From OLB6 sp964467455 (GTDB lineage Bacteria > Bacteroidota > Ignavibacteria > Kapaibacteriales > Kapaibacteriaceae), in the NCBI GenBank assembly GCA_964467455.1, contig CAYXQJ010000014.1, positions 1-64,000 of the forward strand: DNA of 64,000 nt. Direction: 5' to 3'. Every line of letters starts with the position of its first letter. The stretch's first letter is position 1. Below the pieces are notes generated by a model. The model ran no database searches and had not been told where the DNA came from. It worked only from the letters and a program-made list of their open reading frames with translations. Positions 33,845-43,593 of the stretch are shown here, piece by piece. Position numbers and translations under genes: made by a program.

Positions 33845-36800
33845 TTACTTCACTACGACGAACTGCTTGGCGGCCATGAAGCCGTTGGACGTGATCGTGT
33901 AGGTGTAGAGACCCGGAGCCAGGTTGAGGGCAGCAGCGCTGATCTCAACGCGGTGGGTACCGGCATCGATGCGCTCGTTGACGACTGTAGCGATCTCATT
34001 GCCGAGCACATTCATCAAGCTGATGCGGACGTTCTGCGAAGCCGGGACGGTGTACGTGAAGTTCACGACATCCGAGGTCGGATTCGGCATAGCGATGCTG
34101 AGGCCATAGCCACCGGCATAGACATCTTCATCAACACCGACCGTCACACCGACCGTTGCTTCGTCCGATGTGTCGGCGCCGCAAGCGTTGGTGACGATAC
34201 AGTAGTAATCGCCAACTTCATCACCAGCAACACCGGCAGTTGTTTCGTAGGTAGCCGACGTTGCACCAGTGATCGCAACATCGTTGCGATACCACTGATA
34301 GGTGACCGGCTCTGTGCCCGAAGCAGCAACCGTGAGCGTGATCTTGTCGCCATCGAAGACAGCAACGTCAGCCGGCTCGGTGGTGATCGAAGCAGCGGTG
34401 TTCACAACAACGTCAACCGACGTGGAGTTGTCCGTACCACAAGCATTCGACACTGCGACCGAGTAGGAACCTGCGTCAGCTTCTGTAGCCGTGAATTCAT
34501 ACGTAGCGCTGGTTGCGCCCGGGATGGACGTTGTACCCTTCATCCACTGATACGTGATGTTCGTACCGCCGCCACCAACCGTAAGCGTAACTTTTTCGCC
34601 GGCGCAAACCGTGTCACCGACCGGCTGTGCCGTGATCTCAGGATTCGTGTTGACCGTTACAGAGACCGTGTTCGACGGAACGGTGACGCTCATTGCGTCA
34701 TACGTAGCGTGGCAAACATAGTCGCCTGCGTCAGCGGCCATTGCGCCTGTGATCTCAAGAACCTTGGACTGTGCACCGGCAACATTGCCACCGTTTGACA
34801 GCGCCATGGTTCCGCGATACCACTGATAGGAGACGCCCGAGCCAGGGATGGCTGACGGATAGACAGCACATTCGATCTGGATGGTTCCGCCTTCACACAC
34901 GTTCGGTGTGTTGTTCGATGCAGCGACGATCGGGATGAACAGACGTGCCGGCTTCGAGGTTGCGTTACCGCAATATCCCGTGACTTCGCAAACGTAGGTA
35001 TCAAGCGTGTCATTCTCGGTGATGTCGCGGATGGTCAGCTGCGAAGACTGAGCACCGGTGATGCGACCATTGTCAACAACGTTGGTGTCAACATAGGCAT
35101 TTGCCGTGTTGCTCCAGTAGCGCTTCTTCCACTGATAGCCGGGGACGAATTCCGTCGGAGCACCGATGGCTTCAGCAACGACTTCCAACACTGCAGTGCC
35201 GTTGAGGGCGACCGGTTGTGAGTTCGGGTTGACCGTGATGGACGTCGGACGAACAACGATGATGGACGCCGGTTCGGACATGACCTCTACGAGGTTATAG
35301 CCGTCGGCAGCCTTCACAAGGCAGGTGTAGACACCGGAAGCACCAAAGCCGATGCTGCCGAAGTTGAGGATCGCACCGGTCTGACCAGTGAGTTCAACAT
35401 CGTCCTTGTACCACTGATACGTCACTTCGGCACCGCTGGTCACGTCAGCCACGCAGATCAGGAAGAACGATTCGCCCAAACATGCATAGCGGCTTTGCGG
35501 CTGCTGAATGATCTTGATCGACGGCTTGATCTCGTCAGCGCCCATGTACGGGATCGTGCGGGATTCGCCATCAATATCGTCAGTAACGGTGTTCTTGAGT
35601 GAAGCAGCGCCGAAGAGCGCACGATCAACACTCAAGAGGTGGAGGTCGCTACCGCCAACGAAGTTGACTGCAACTGACGCCGAGTTGTTATCGCGAGCCG
35701 TGGCTGCCTTCCAGTTGACCAAAGGATTGCTGCCGGCAACACGAGCGCGATTCGCATTGGCAAAGTAGCCAACGTTGACACCGGTCGTCATCAGATCGTT
35801 GAAGTCTGACGTTGCAAACGGATTCAGGTTCGTGCTGTTCACGGTCTGGCCGGTCACATACACAGCATATCCACCGTTCGTACCTGTGCCGAAGTTGTGG
35901 AAGATGTTGTTGACCGAGTTGACGCGTGCTTGCGGATACGACTGCATCTGCGTGTACAGATAGAATGCCGATGAGTTCGCTGCTGCTGTACCGGTCACGT
36001 TGACGGTGTTATGGTACACATTGCACGGATAGTAGTAAGCGTAGAGAACCATACCAAAGGCTCCGCCCGAAGCGCCAACAGCAACCATGTTGTTTTGCTG
36101 ATTGATCGGACCGTACTGGCTTTCGGCGATGATACCCTCTGACTGGCTTGATGGTGTCGATGCAAGATCACCGGAGACCATGTTATAGGCGATCGAGCCT
36201 GCGCCACTCACGTAAATACCGTTGAAGTAGGAGTCACCGGCAATAGCGGTCACGGTATTGTGGTGGAACATGCCATTATAGACATTGGCATTGATACCGT
36301 ATGATACGTTCGTGATGGTGTTGTGGCTAACGTCAACCGATGATCCGTTGTATTCATAAACAGACACACCGGCGCGTGCATTGGAGATCGTGTTGTTCGT
36401 AACCACAAACTCCGTGTTACCTCCAAATGCGTAGAGGTAGACCATTCCGTCCCAGCTGTTCGATGACAGTGGGTTGTCGGCACCTTCGAGTACACAATTA
36501 TCTACAGTAACTGAACCATAGGTCTGGCCACCGATACAGTTGCCGTATGTGGCGTTGTTCGGCAATTCAAACTTGAGGTTCTTGAATGCGATGGGCGTTG
36601 TATTCTCAAGTGTGGCTTGGAAATTGCCATTCTCATACCAGCCCCAGTACCAATACGGATTGTTCATCGGTGCCCACGTGATCTTCGGCGTGTTGTTGGC
36701 AGCCGACATGAGCGTCACTGTACCACCGTTGAAGCTGTTGTCCAGCCCAGGCACAAGGATCTGTTGATCATACTCACCATTGAACACATGCACATCAACA

Positions 36801-37909
36801 TTGCCGGCAAGGCCTGATGTGTAGAGATGGCGAAACACGTCGTTGAACGAGTTGAAAACGCCCGGATTTCCGTTCAATGCAAGGTTCAGACGACCGGACA
36901 CACGCGGGGCGAGATAACCCATCCACGTGTCGTTGCCAGCGTTGGCATCATTTGCACCGTTCGGAAGCGATGTGCGGATCATCAGCGTGTTGAACGAGAA
37001 CGCAGCGAACGTGGCATTACCAAGTTCAACAACTTCTTCTTCGCCCGGCTGAAGGCCGGCAGGCTGCGGATAATAGCGGACCGAGGTGCGATTAACACCG
37101 TTGATCGACCAGTTGATCACGACGCTATCAAGACGATTAGCACCCATGTTCTTCACACGAACACGGATGGTCTGCGTCGTATTGGCATTGAAATGCGAGC
37201 TCGGATCTTCAAGAGCCACCACTGCAGCGTCGTTGTTGGATGCGGCGCCAAAGGTATATGTCAAGCCGCTTGACGGACCCCAATTCTGGAAGGCGATCGA
37301 CTCGTTACCGATGGTCGTTCGCGGATACATCCAGGAGTTGTTCCAGTATGACGTGTGAAGATTCACTTCTCCATTATAGCTGTATGCACCGATGCGGGCA
37401 CCAACTGCGGCGGAGACGTTCATCGGTCCGTAAATGACCCATGCGCGACCCGTTGCTTGCTCCAAACGGATCTGGAAGTTGTAGACGTCATTCGTCGAAC
37501 CTTGCGGTGCGCGCGTGACGTTCTTCCACTGGATCACGAACACTTGATTCGGGTTCGCACCCAAGGTGGTCGTCATGATCTCACCGTTCGGCGTACCGGT
37601 CAAGTAGGTCTCCCAAGCGCGAACGGTGCCGCCCGAGCCGAGATCCACATAACCGTTTCCGTACACCGTTACCTGATTCGAGCTCGAACCATTGAAGTTG
37701 AAGCTGAATGGCATCGTGACAGATGCACTTGCATTCTCGATCGACGAACCAGTGGCATGTACTGTCCCCCCGGCGATCTCCGAGTATGTTCCGGCTACAA
37801 CGTTATATGCCATGGAGCCATAACCGCCATTCCCGGCTAGTGCCGAGGACGAGCCCCACAACAATGTTGCAACCAGCAACGACACAAATACTGTAGCGTT
37901 GCGAGTCAT
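33845..37909 (-). CDS. Giant secreted beta-helix/Ig-repeat protein with T9SS sorting domain
   Basis: 1354 residues from ATG 37909, which follows GGAGG; an in-frame ATG at 37954 lacks this. Signal peptide TRNATVFVSLLVATLLWG..ALA. An N-terminal sandwich-like domain (about 30-330) precedes a right-handed parallel beta-helix (about 400-760) with Asn-rich rungs (VVTNNTISNARAGVSV, HNTITNVSYGI, YHNTVNVTG). Five Ig-like domains with the YQWYK/YQWMK core follow, and a type A T9SS domain (LSIAMPNPTSD, LMNVLGNEIAT, AKQFVVVK) ends it. Probably surface-exposed, adhesin- or matrix-like. It shares segments with the disrupted protein at 1-2270. No catalytic residues are apparent. Confidence 0.92.
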   Translation of the reverse strand: MTRNATVFVSLLVATLLWGSSSALAGNGGYGSMAYNVVAGTYSEIAGGTVHATGSSIENASASVTMPFSFNFNGSSSNQVTVYGNGYVDLGSGGTVRAWETYLTGTPNGEIMTTTLGANPNQVFVIQWKNVTRAPQGSTNDVYNFQIRLEQATGRAWVIYGPMNVSAAVGARIGAYSYNGEVNLHTSYWNNSWMYPRTTIGNESIAFQNWGPSSGLTYTFGAASNNDAAVVALEDPSSHFNANTTQTIRVRVKNMGANRLDSVVINWSINGVNRTSVRYYPQPAGLQPGEEEVVELGNATFAAFSFNTLMIRTSLPNGANDANAGNDTWMGYLAPRVSGRLNLALNGNPGVFNSFNDVFRHLYTSGLAGNVDVHVFNGEYDQQILVPGLDNSFNGGTVTLMSAANNTPKITWAPMNNPYWYWGWYENGNFQATLENTTPIAFKNLKFELPNNATYGNCIGGQTYGSVTVDNCVLEGADNPLSSNSWDGMVYLYAFGGNTEFVVTNNTISNARAGVSVYEYNGSSVDVSHNTITNVSYGINANVYNGMFHHNTVTAIAGDSYFNGIYVSGAGSIAYNMVSGDLASTPSSQSEGIIAESQYGPINQQNNMVAVGASGGAFGMVLYAYYYPCNVYHNTVNVTGTAAANSSAFYLYTQMQSYPQARVNSVNNIFHNFGTGTNGGYAVYVTGQTVNSTNLNPFATSDFNDLMTTGVNVGYFANANRARVAGSNPLVNWKAATARDNNSASVAVNFVGGSDLHLLSVDRALFGAASLKNTVTDDIDGESRTIPYMGADEIKPSIKIIQQPQSRYACLGESFFLICVADVTSGAEVTYQWYKDDVELTGQTGAILNFGSIGFGASGVYTCLVKAADGYNLVEVMSEPASIIVVRPTSITVNPNSQPVALNGTAVLEVVAEAIGAPTEFVPGYQWKKRYWSNTANAYVDTNVVDNGRITGAQSSQLTIRDITENDTLDTYVCEVTGYCGNATSKPARLFIPIVAASNNTPNVCEGGTIQIECAVYPSAIPGSGVSYQWYRGTMALSNGGNVAGAQSKVLEITGAMAADAGDYVCHATYDAMSVTVPSNTVSVTVNTNPEITAQPVGDTVCAGEKVTLTVGGGGTNITYQWMKGTTSIPGATSATYEFTATEADAGSYSVAVSNACGTDNSTSVDVVVNTAASITTEPADVAVFDGDKITLTVAASGTEPVTYQWYRNDVAITGATSATYETTAGVAGDEVGDYYCIVTNACGADTSDEATVGVTVGVDEDVYAGGYGLSIAMPNPTSDVVNFTYTVPASQNVRISLMNVLGNEIATVVNERIDAGTHRVEISAAALNLAPGLYTYTITSNGFMAAKQFVVVK

Positions 37910-38092
37910 AATTCCTCCACGAGTGATATGATGATGTTTCAACGTTTTTCGCATACTCAGATGTCGGTGGGGTACACTTTTCCCACATTTAATGAAGCGT
38001 AAAAATACCCACTAACGACCGGTTCTCAAAGACCGAAGCGTCAAAGGGTTTCCACAGCAACCACTTCCGAAGCAATAACCGCACCAATTTTT

Positions 38093-40576
38093 TTACCGAA
38101 TGATATCATCCAGGGCTTTCCGACGCTCCGCAGACAGCACAGTCTTCCGCGACGCGGACAATAAGATGCCTCGGCTACGACTTTGTTCCAGGAAATATCC
38201 GACCACCTCTTTGGCGACACCGGCAAGACGCCCGTTGGTGTGCAAACAGGCCTCTATAAGATGTGCAGCCGCGGCTTCGTCGATCTGCCCCGTTCGCTTC
38301 AGCGCTCGCATCGCATTCTGACGGGTACGGAACTCGGCACCCGGACCGCAGAGATCAACTAACTGCTTATATGCCATGGTATTACCATTGGCTACCAAGA
38401 CCTCGAGACGCGCCAGCTCCACCACTGCCTCCGGCGAGACGACGCCCTTTGTGATCTCCATGACCCTGTCGATGCGCTCGGGATAGGAGGAGCAGATCCG
38501 ACTAACGGCCGATGCCACAACCTGATAGGACGAGTCGATCAGCAGAGCCATTGCAGCATCCTCTAACCTCTTTGGCAGCAACAACATACCGTTGATCGCG
38601 GCCTTTCGGACCTCGACACGTCTGTCTTCCATACCAACTTCAACGGTCTTCCAGGCATGCTCTACGCCGCGCTGCGCCATTCCGATGGCCACCTTCACGG
38701 CCTCGGCGCGAATCCCATGGTGTTGCTCCTTCTCCATGATGGACTCGATCACGTCCAACATGCCCTCCATCGAAGCCGTATCCTTGGCAAGCTCCACCAG
38801 AGCGTCATACCGGTCGATCATGTGAGGTGCTTTTCTCACCTGCGCCATCAATGTTGCCCGGTTTTTGTCGAATGTGACACGTTTTAGGAGCGTCGACCCA
38901 GGATCGAACAGGACAAATGAGACCGCCTTGCCTCCTGTGTTCGGGATCTGCACCGACGTGTGCGGTCCGCTGACCGTGGTCCGGACAGTGTCCATCGATC
39001 CGTCTTCATAATGCACACTGATCGTCACCGGCACCGTGAAGTATCCGGTCAGGTCGTCAACCGGATGCACTTGGTCGACATTGACCACGGTGGATGTGCT
39101 CGCCCCCTGAAGTCCAGATGTGACCGATGCACCGGTCGTGATCTTGAAATGTGGCTCACCACCTTGATACAACCACTGCTTGAAAAATTGGTAGGGGGCG
39201 ATCCCTAACACGTCTTGATAGGCCTGGTAGAGATCATTGGTCTCGACATTCTCAAAGGCGTGTTCATTGAGGTAGTGCTTGAGTACTCGGTGAAGTGCCG
39301 AATCTCCGTAGGCGTGACGCATCATGTCCAGAACAATGGCACCCTTAGGATACACACGGTCGCTACCGGCTTCCGGATGGACAATAGGGATGCGGTTCTT
39401 CTCGCCTGCCGCCAAGGCCCGGTTCTGCATGCCGCGACGATCCCACTCGGCCTCGTCTCGGCCGTAAAAGGACTCGGCAAATAGGTATGGATAGAACGTT
39501 GCGAAGCTCTCCTGCAACCACAGGTGGGCCAGACTGCGCCCCGTGACAAGGTCGCCGTACCATTGATGGGTCAGCTCGTGGACGTTCGTTCGCACGTACG
39601 ATCTGTCCAAGAAGCCACGGGCATCGACCTGATAGAAGTCGCCAAAGATCGTCGCCGTCGTGTTTTCCATGGCACCGAAGATGAAATCAGCTACCGGCAC
39701 CTGACGGTAGACGCCCCACGGATACGGCACGCCGATGCGCTTCTCAAGAAAGTCCATCGCCTCGACGCTCATTCGATACGTCGGCTCGGCCATCTGCGGC
39801 CGGTCGGCATACCAATAGAGCTCCATTGGCACGCCGCTGGCCGAGGTGTCCTTGGTGACGCCATATTTTCCGATGGCGATCATCATCAGGTACGTGCTGT
39901 GTGGTTTTCGCATTCCATATTCCCACGTGCGCGAACCATCCGAATTCGTGACAATTCCCTTTAGATCTCCGTTCGAGATCACGGTGTAGGAAGAGTCGAA
40001 CGTGATCACGGTCTCCGTGATCATTTTGTCGTTGGCATCGTCATACATCGGGATCCAGTGCCGGTTGTCGGTGGCCTGACCCTGCGTCCAGATCTGACGC
40101 GGCATCGTGCCCGAAGCATCATTCCACCCCACGAAGTAGATGCCTTTTCTCGGCGTTGCCTCATACGTGAACTGCACCGATCCTGCTTGATCCCATCGGA
40201 GAGGGGGCTCGCAGTACACGATCACGGAGGTATCGGTGGACCGGAACCGCGCCGGACGACCGTTGAGCATGGCTTGTTTGATCGTGATCTTGATCGCATC
40301 AAAGACGATGCTGTCCACGCGTTGCTGCAACACGGTAAAGGTGTGCTCCACACGCCCCTTAACAACAGAACTGGCAGTGTCGAAGCGGACCTCGAGCCGT
40401 AGTTTTTGAAAGTCGACCGGATGCTCGCGCGGAACAGCCGCCGGCGAAGAGAAGAACGTGGTCGTATGCAGAACATCTTGCTGAGCAGGAGCTGCACTTG
40501 CAACGAAGAGCAAGACGAAGAGGGCGAGGGACACCGGACGAAGGACGCCGGACGAAGGACGATCTATCATATCCAC
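38093..40576 (-). CDS. M1-family aminopeptidase with C-terminal HEAT-like repeats
   Basis: 827 residues. Signal peptide after a short RPSSGVLR stretch (VSLALFVLLFVASAAPAQ). The M1 domain has the exopeptidase motif GAMEN (301-305) and the zinc site HELTH (333-337) with Glu356, the canonical HExxH-x18-E. C-terminal to an Ig-like segment (about 490-560) lie helical repeats (DALVELAKDTAS, AVKVAIGMAQRG, RVEVRKAAINGMLLL) that look like HEAT/armadillo units. A periplasmic or secreted broad-specificity aminopeptidase is likely. The N-terminal RPSSGVLR comes from a GGACGNN array. Divergent from crcB. Confidence 0.95.
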   Translation of the reverse strand: MDMIDRPSSGVLRPVSLALFVLLFVASAAPAQQDVLHTTTFFSSPAAVPREHPVDFQKLRLEVRFDTASSVVKGRVEHTFTVLQQRVDSIVFDAIKITIKQAMLNGRPARFRSTDTSVIVYCEPPLRWDQAGSVQFTYEATPRKGIYFVGWNDASGTMPRQIWTQGQATDNRHWIPMYDDANDKMITETVITFDSSYTVISNGDLKGIVTNSDGSRTWEYGMRKPHSTYLMMIAIGKYGVTKDTSASGVPMELYWYADRPQMAEPTYRMSVEAMDFLEKRIGVPYPWGVYRQVPVADFIFGAMENTTATIFGDFYQVDARGFLDRSYVRTNVHELTHQWYGDLVTGRSLAHLWLQESFATFYPYLFAESFYGRDEAEWDRRGMQNRALAAGEKNRIPIVHPEAGSDRVYPKGAIVLDMMRHAYGDSALHRVLKHYLNEHAFENVETNDLYQAYQDVLGIAPYQFFKQWLYQGGEPHFKITTGASVTSGLQGASTSTVVNVDQVHPVDDLTGYFTVPVTISVHYEDGSMDTVRTTVSGPHTSVQIPNTGGKAVSFVLFDPGSTLLKRVTFDKNRATLMAQVRKAPHMIDRYDALVELAKDTASMEGMLDVIESIMEKEQHHGIRAEAVKVAIGMAQRGVEHAWKTVEVGMEDRRVEVRKAAINGMLLLPKRLEDAAMALLIDSSYQVVASAVSRICSSYPERIDRVMEITKGVVSPEAVVELARLEVLVANGNTMAYKQLVDLCGPGAEFRTRQNAMRALKRTGQIDEAAAAHLIEACLHTNGRLAGVAKEVVGYFLEQSRSRGILLSASRKTVLSAERRKALDDIIR
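40529..40563. repeat. GGACGNN heptad array (five units) at the M1 peptidase start
   Basis: GGACACC, GGACGAA, GGACGCC, GGACGAA, GGACGAT. It lies directly 3' of the peptidase start codon and encodes IDRPSSGV-type residues just before the signal core. Confidence 0.85.
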
Positions 40577-40598
40577 AAAACTACCGTTATCTTAAACG

Positions 40599-40994
40599 AT
40601 GTTGCGTGAGATCCTTCTTGTGATGGCCGGTGGTGCCGTTGGAAGTGCCCTGCGATATCTGGTAGGTGCCATGTGGCAAATGCCAAGTGCTCTGAGCCAG
40701 GTGCAGGGTAGTCTTCCATGGCCGACATTCCTTGTGAACGTGGTCGGCAGCTTCGTCCTCGGAGCTGTTGCCGTATTCTCTCAACACCAAGATGTAGTAT
40801 CGCGACATCAGGCATTGCTACTAGGAACTGGATTGTGTGGCGGATTCACCACGTTTTCGACGTTCTCTGTTGAAACCGTCAGCCTCTTGGAACAACAGCG
40901 TCTGGATCTTGCTGCAACGTATATCATCTCAACGATCATCACAACACTTGTAGCGGCGTGGCTTGGTATTCTTGCTGCACGCTCGATCACTTAA
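40599..40994 (+). CDS. crcB: Fluoride-specific channel CrcB/Fluc
   Basis: 131 residues with four transmembrane helices. Family motifs: GGAVGSALRYL, FLVNVVGSFVLG and GGFTTFSTFSVE with the conserved Phe pair. As a dual-topology dimer it exports fluoride across the inner membrane. Between ALRYL and the FLVNV motif the chain is about six residues longer than in E. coli CrcB; the DNA there (40664-40705) is a degenerate series of GGTGCCA-like heptads, perhaps an inserted array. First gene of the crcB-mscS-msrA run. No fluoride riboswitch is recognised in the short upstream gap. Confidence 0.93.
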   Translation: MLREILLVMAGGAVGSALRYLVGAMWQMPSALSQVQGSLPWPTFLVNVVGSFVLGAVAVFSQHQDVVSRHQALLLGTGLCGGFTTFSTFSVETVSLLEQQRLDLAATYIISTIITTLVAAWLGILAARSIT

Positions 40995-41009
40995 ACGGAG
41001 AGGGACATC

Positions 41010-41822
41010 ATGGATATGAACGCATTGTGGATGCAGGTCCAGTCGGAAGCCGTCAAATACGGCATCATGGTGCTTGGCGCACTGATCATGTGGATCGTAG
41101 GCCGATGGGTGATCGGCTTGGTTGGCCGCATGATCGGCAGAGCACTCACCGCACGCCACGTAGATGCAACTCTGCAACAGTACCTTGTCTCGATCATCAG
41201 CGTGGCACTCAACATCCTGTTGGTGATCGCCATCCTCGGGCAGTTTGGCGTACAGACCACATCATTCGCTGCCATTATCGCTGCGGCAGGATTGGCCATC
41301 GGCATGGCCTGGGGCGGCTTGCTGGCAAACTTTGCAGCCGGCGCGTTCCTGCTGATCCTGCGTCCGTTCAAAGTTGGCGACGTGATCTCTGCAGGGGGCG
41401 TTGTAGGACGCGTAGATGAGATCGGCCTGTTTGCCACCACGGTCACAACGCCGGACGGTATCCGGACGTTCGTTGGCAACAACAAGATCTTCGGCGATAA
41501 CATTCAGAATCTCAGCGATGTGCCACACCGCCGTGTGGATCGCACAATGCAACTGGCGCATGGGGTCAACGTTGACGATGCCATCGCTCGCGTCACCGCC
41601 GCGTTGCGCACGATTCCCGAGGTGTTGGAAACTCCCGGACCCGAAGTCATGGTTATGGACTTCACACTGTCCGGACCGGTATTGGCCGTTCGGCCCTATT
41701 GTAAGCCCGAACACTACTGGTCCGTCTACAGTGCAACGAACGATGCCATCCGCAGAGTATCCGGAGAAGCCGGTTACCCCGCACCGGATGTGCATTACAC
41801 GGTCCACCAATCATCAAAGTAA
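41010..41822 (+). CDS. mscS: Small-conductance mechanosensitive channel, MscS type
   Basis: 270 residues, close to the E. coli MscS length. ATG 41010 follows GGAGAGGG. Three transmembrane segments end in the pore helix AGLAIGMAWGGLLANFAAGAFLLI, the Gly/Ala-rich TM3, then PFKVGDVISAGGVVGRV, the start of the beta domain. It opens under membrane tension to release osmolytes. Spaced 15 bp from crcB and 4 bp from msrA, so probably one operon for stress protection. Confidence 0.95.
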   Translation: MDMNALWMQVQSEAVKYGIMVLGALIMWIVGRWVIGLVGRMIGRALTARHVDATLQQYLVSIISVALNILLVIAILGQFGVQTTSFAAIIAAAGLAIGMAWGGLLANFAAGAFLLILRPFKVGDVISAGGVVGRVDEIGLFATTVTTPDGIRTFVGNNKIFGDNIQNLSDVPHRRVDRTMQLAHGVNVDDAIARVTAALRTIPEVLETPGPEVMVMDFTLSGPVLAVRPYCKPEHYWSVYSATNDAIRRVSGEAGYPAPDVHYTVHQSSK

Positions 41823-41826
41823 GTCC

Positions 41827-42483
41827 ATGTTTCACCGGATCGCCGTCATGCTCGCTGTTCTGTTCGGAGCAACTGTTTCGGCCTGCACACAGCAGCATGA
41901 CGTGCCACCACCATCATCACCACCATCTATGTCTACCTCTCAACGCGATACCGCTACTCTTGCCGGCGGCTGTTTCTGGTGTATCGAAGCCGTGTTTCAA
42001 CGATTGCAAGGAGTTGATACTGTTGTCAGCGGATACATCGGCGGCAGCGTCGACAACCCAACGTATAAAGAGGTCTGCGACGGTCACACCGGACATGCAG
42101 AAGCATGTCAGATCACGTACGACCCATCCGTTGTCTCATATGCCGATCTCCTGCATGTGTTCTTCACGGCACATGACCCAACAACGTTGAACCGACAGGG
42201 CAACGATGTCGGAACACAATATCGAAGCGCTGTCTTCTATCACACCGACGAACAACGAGCAGTTGCCGAAGACTACATCAAGCAACTCACAGAGGCAAAG
42301 ACGTGGCCCGATCCGATCGTCACGGAGATCACGAAGGCCACCACCTTCTACCCTGCAGAAGACTATCATCAGAACTACTACATGCAGAACGGCTCTCAGC
42401 CCTACTGCGCCTTCGTGGTCCGACCCAAGGTTGAAAAGTTCATGCAGAAATTCGATCAACGTGTGAAACCCAGCTACAAGTGA
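41827..42483 (+). CDS. msrA: Lipoprotein peptide-methionine (S)-S-oxide reductase
   Basis: 218 residues from ATG 41827. A lipoprotein signal (VLFGATVSAC) precedes the MsrA domain, so it acts outside the cytoplasm. The catalytic motif is AGGCFWCIEAVF; other family segments are SGYIGGSVDNPTYKEV and DVGTQYRSAVFYH, with PAEDYHQNYY near the end. It reduces methionine-S-sulfoxide in proteins. The overlapping start of the next gene suggests co-transcription. Confidence 0.95.
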   Translation: MFHRIAVMLAVLFGATVSACTQQHDVPPPSSPPSMSTSQRDTATLAGGCFWCIEAVFQRLQGVDTVVSGYIGGSVDNPTYKEVCDGHTGHAEACQITYDPSVVSYADLLHVFFTAHDPTTLNRQGNDVGTQYRSAVFYHTDEQRAVAEDYIKQLTEAKTWPDPIVTEITKATTFYPAEDYHQNYYMQNGSQPYCAFVVRPKVEKFMQKFDQRVKPSYK

Positions 42484-42488
42484 TCATC

Positions 42489-43340
42489 ATGAAGTTTCGC
42501 CTCGTGTGTTGTTCGCTCATTCTGACCGCACTCACTACCTACCTTGCCACGGCACAAGCCACGAAGCCATCCTGCTGTTCTGCAGCGACCGAGTTCGCCT
42601 CTCTTTCGAAGGGGGCAGACTTTCGATCTGCACACCAGATGCCTGCCCCGGAGCCAGGCGCTACACAAAATGGCGAACGGCTCACCGTCAACGTGCCGGA
42701 GGGAAAACCCGCCAACATCTATCGCTTTGAAGCCGAAGATGATCCCAAGGCCACCATCATTGTGATCCACGAATGGTGGGGCATGAATCAACATGTGATC
42801 AACACCGCAGAGAAACTCTGGTTGGATCTTGACAAACAAGTGCGAGTGGTCGCAGTTGACTTGTATGACGGTGTGGTAGCCACCACCCGCGAGGCCGCAG
42901 GCAAGGCCATGCAAGAGAATGATGAGATCCGCTCTCGCGCCATCCTCGATGCCGTGATGGCATCTTTTTCCGACTCACCGATCGCTACCATCGGTTGGTG
43001 CTTTGGCGGTGGATGGTCACTGCAAGCCGCGCTGATGGCCGGTGAGAAGGCGAAGGCCTGCGTGATCTATTATGGAATGCCGGAAAAGGATGTCGAAAAA
43101 CTGCGATCGCTTCAGTGTCCCGTTCTTGGTATCTATGCAAAGAAAGATCAGTGGATCACCGTTGAACTTGTCGAGCAGTTTCAAAAGGACATGGAAACCG
43201 CTGAGAAACCGCTCACTGTCCGCATGTACGATGCCGACCACGCCTTTGCCAATCCGAGCAATGCCGTCTTTGATCGCGAAGCAACGAATAACGCGTGGAA
43301 TGAATCCCTGGAGTTCTTCAGAGCCACCCTGCTTGAATGA
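42489..43340 (+). CDS. Dienelactone-hydrolase-family protein, secreted
   Basis: 283 residues from ATG 42489 (9 bp after an in-frame GTG). Signal-like N-terminus (CCSLILTALTTYLATAQ), with no clear lipobox. The alpha/beta-hydrolase fold has a Cys nucleophile in IGWCFGGGWSL (dienelactone hydrolase type), plus Asp in GIYAKKDQWI and His in DADHAFANP. Substrate unknown; these enzymes hydrolyse lactones and esters. It overlaps a TTG-started tfoX-like gene. Confidence 0.88.
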   Translation: MKFRLVCCSLILTALTTYLATAQATKPSCCSAATEFASLSKGADFRSAHQMPAPEPGATQNGERLTVNVPEGKPANIYRFEAEDDPKATIIVIHEWWGMNQHVINTAEKLWLDLDKQVRVVAVDLYDGVVATTREAAGKAMQENDEIRSRAILDAVMASFSDSPIATIGWCFGGGWSLQAALMAGEKAKACVIYYGMPEKDVEKLRSLQCPVLGIYAKKDQWITVELVEQFQKDMETAEKPLTVRMYDADHAFANPSNAVFDREATNNAWNESLEFFRATLLE

Positions 43341-43593
43341 TGCTATCGAACATCTCCTGAACCTAGGGCCAAGCTCTGGTGTTCTTCTCCGTGAGGTTGG
43401 CATCTCAACCATAGGTGAGTTGCGTCGCGTCGGTTCGGTAGAGGCCTATCTCCGCGTGATACAAGGCGGTCATCGACCATCGCTGATGTTATTGTGGGCG
43501 ATGGAGGCAGGATTGAGAGGCCTGCATTTCGCCAAACTCCCCGGCGATGTGAAGCGTCAATTGCGGGCTGAGTTAGGATTCATTCAAAAATGA
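43333..43593 (+). CDS. TfoX C-terminal-domain protein
   Basis: 86 residues. The only start after the previous stop is TTG 43333, which overlaps the hydrolase by 8 nt. The sequence matches the TfoX/Sxy C-terminal helix-hairpin-helix-like domain: HLLNLGPSSGVLLREVGI, STIGELRRVGSVEAYLRV and LMLLWAMEAGLRGLHFAKLP. The TfoX N-terminal domain is absent, as in many stand-alone members. TfoX regulates competence in proteobacteria; a similar role here is only a possibility. It overlaps copA by 4 nt. Confidence 0.8.
   Translation: MNDAIEHLLNLGPSSGVLLREVGISTIGELRRVGSVEAYLRVIQGGHRPSLMLLWAMEAGLRGLHFAKLPGDVKRQLRAELGFIQK

Noticed and set aside
40577..40598. Fluoride riboswitch upstream of crcB
   Set aside because: Only about 22 bp separate the divergent starts, too short for the aptamer.
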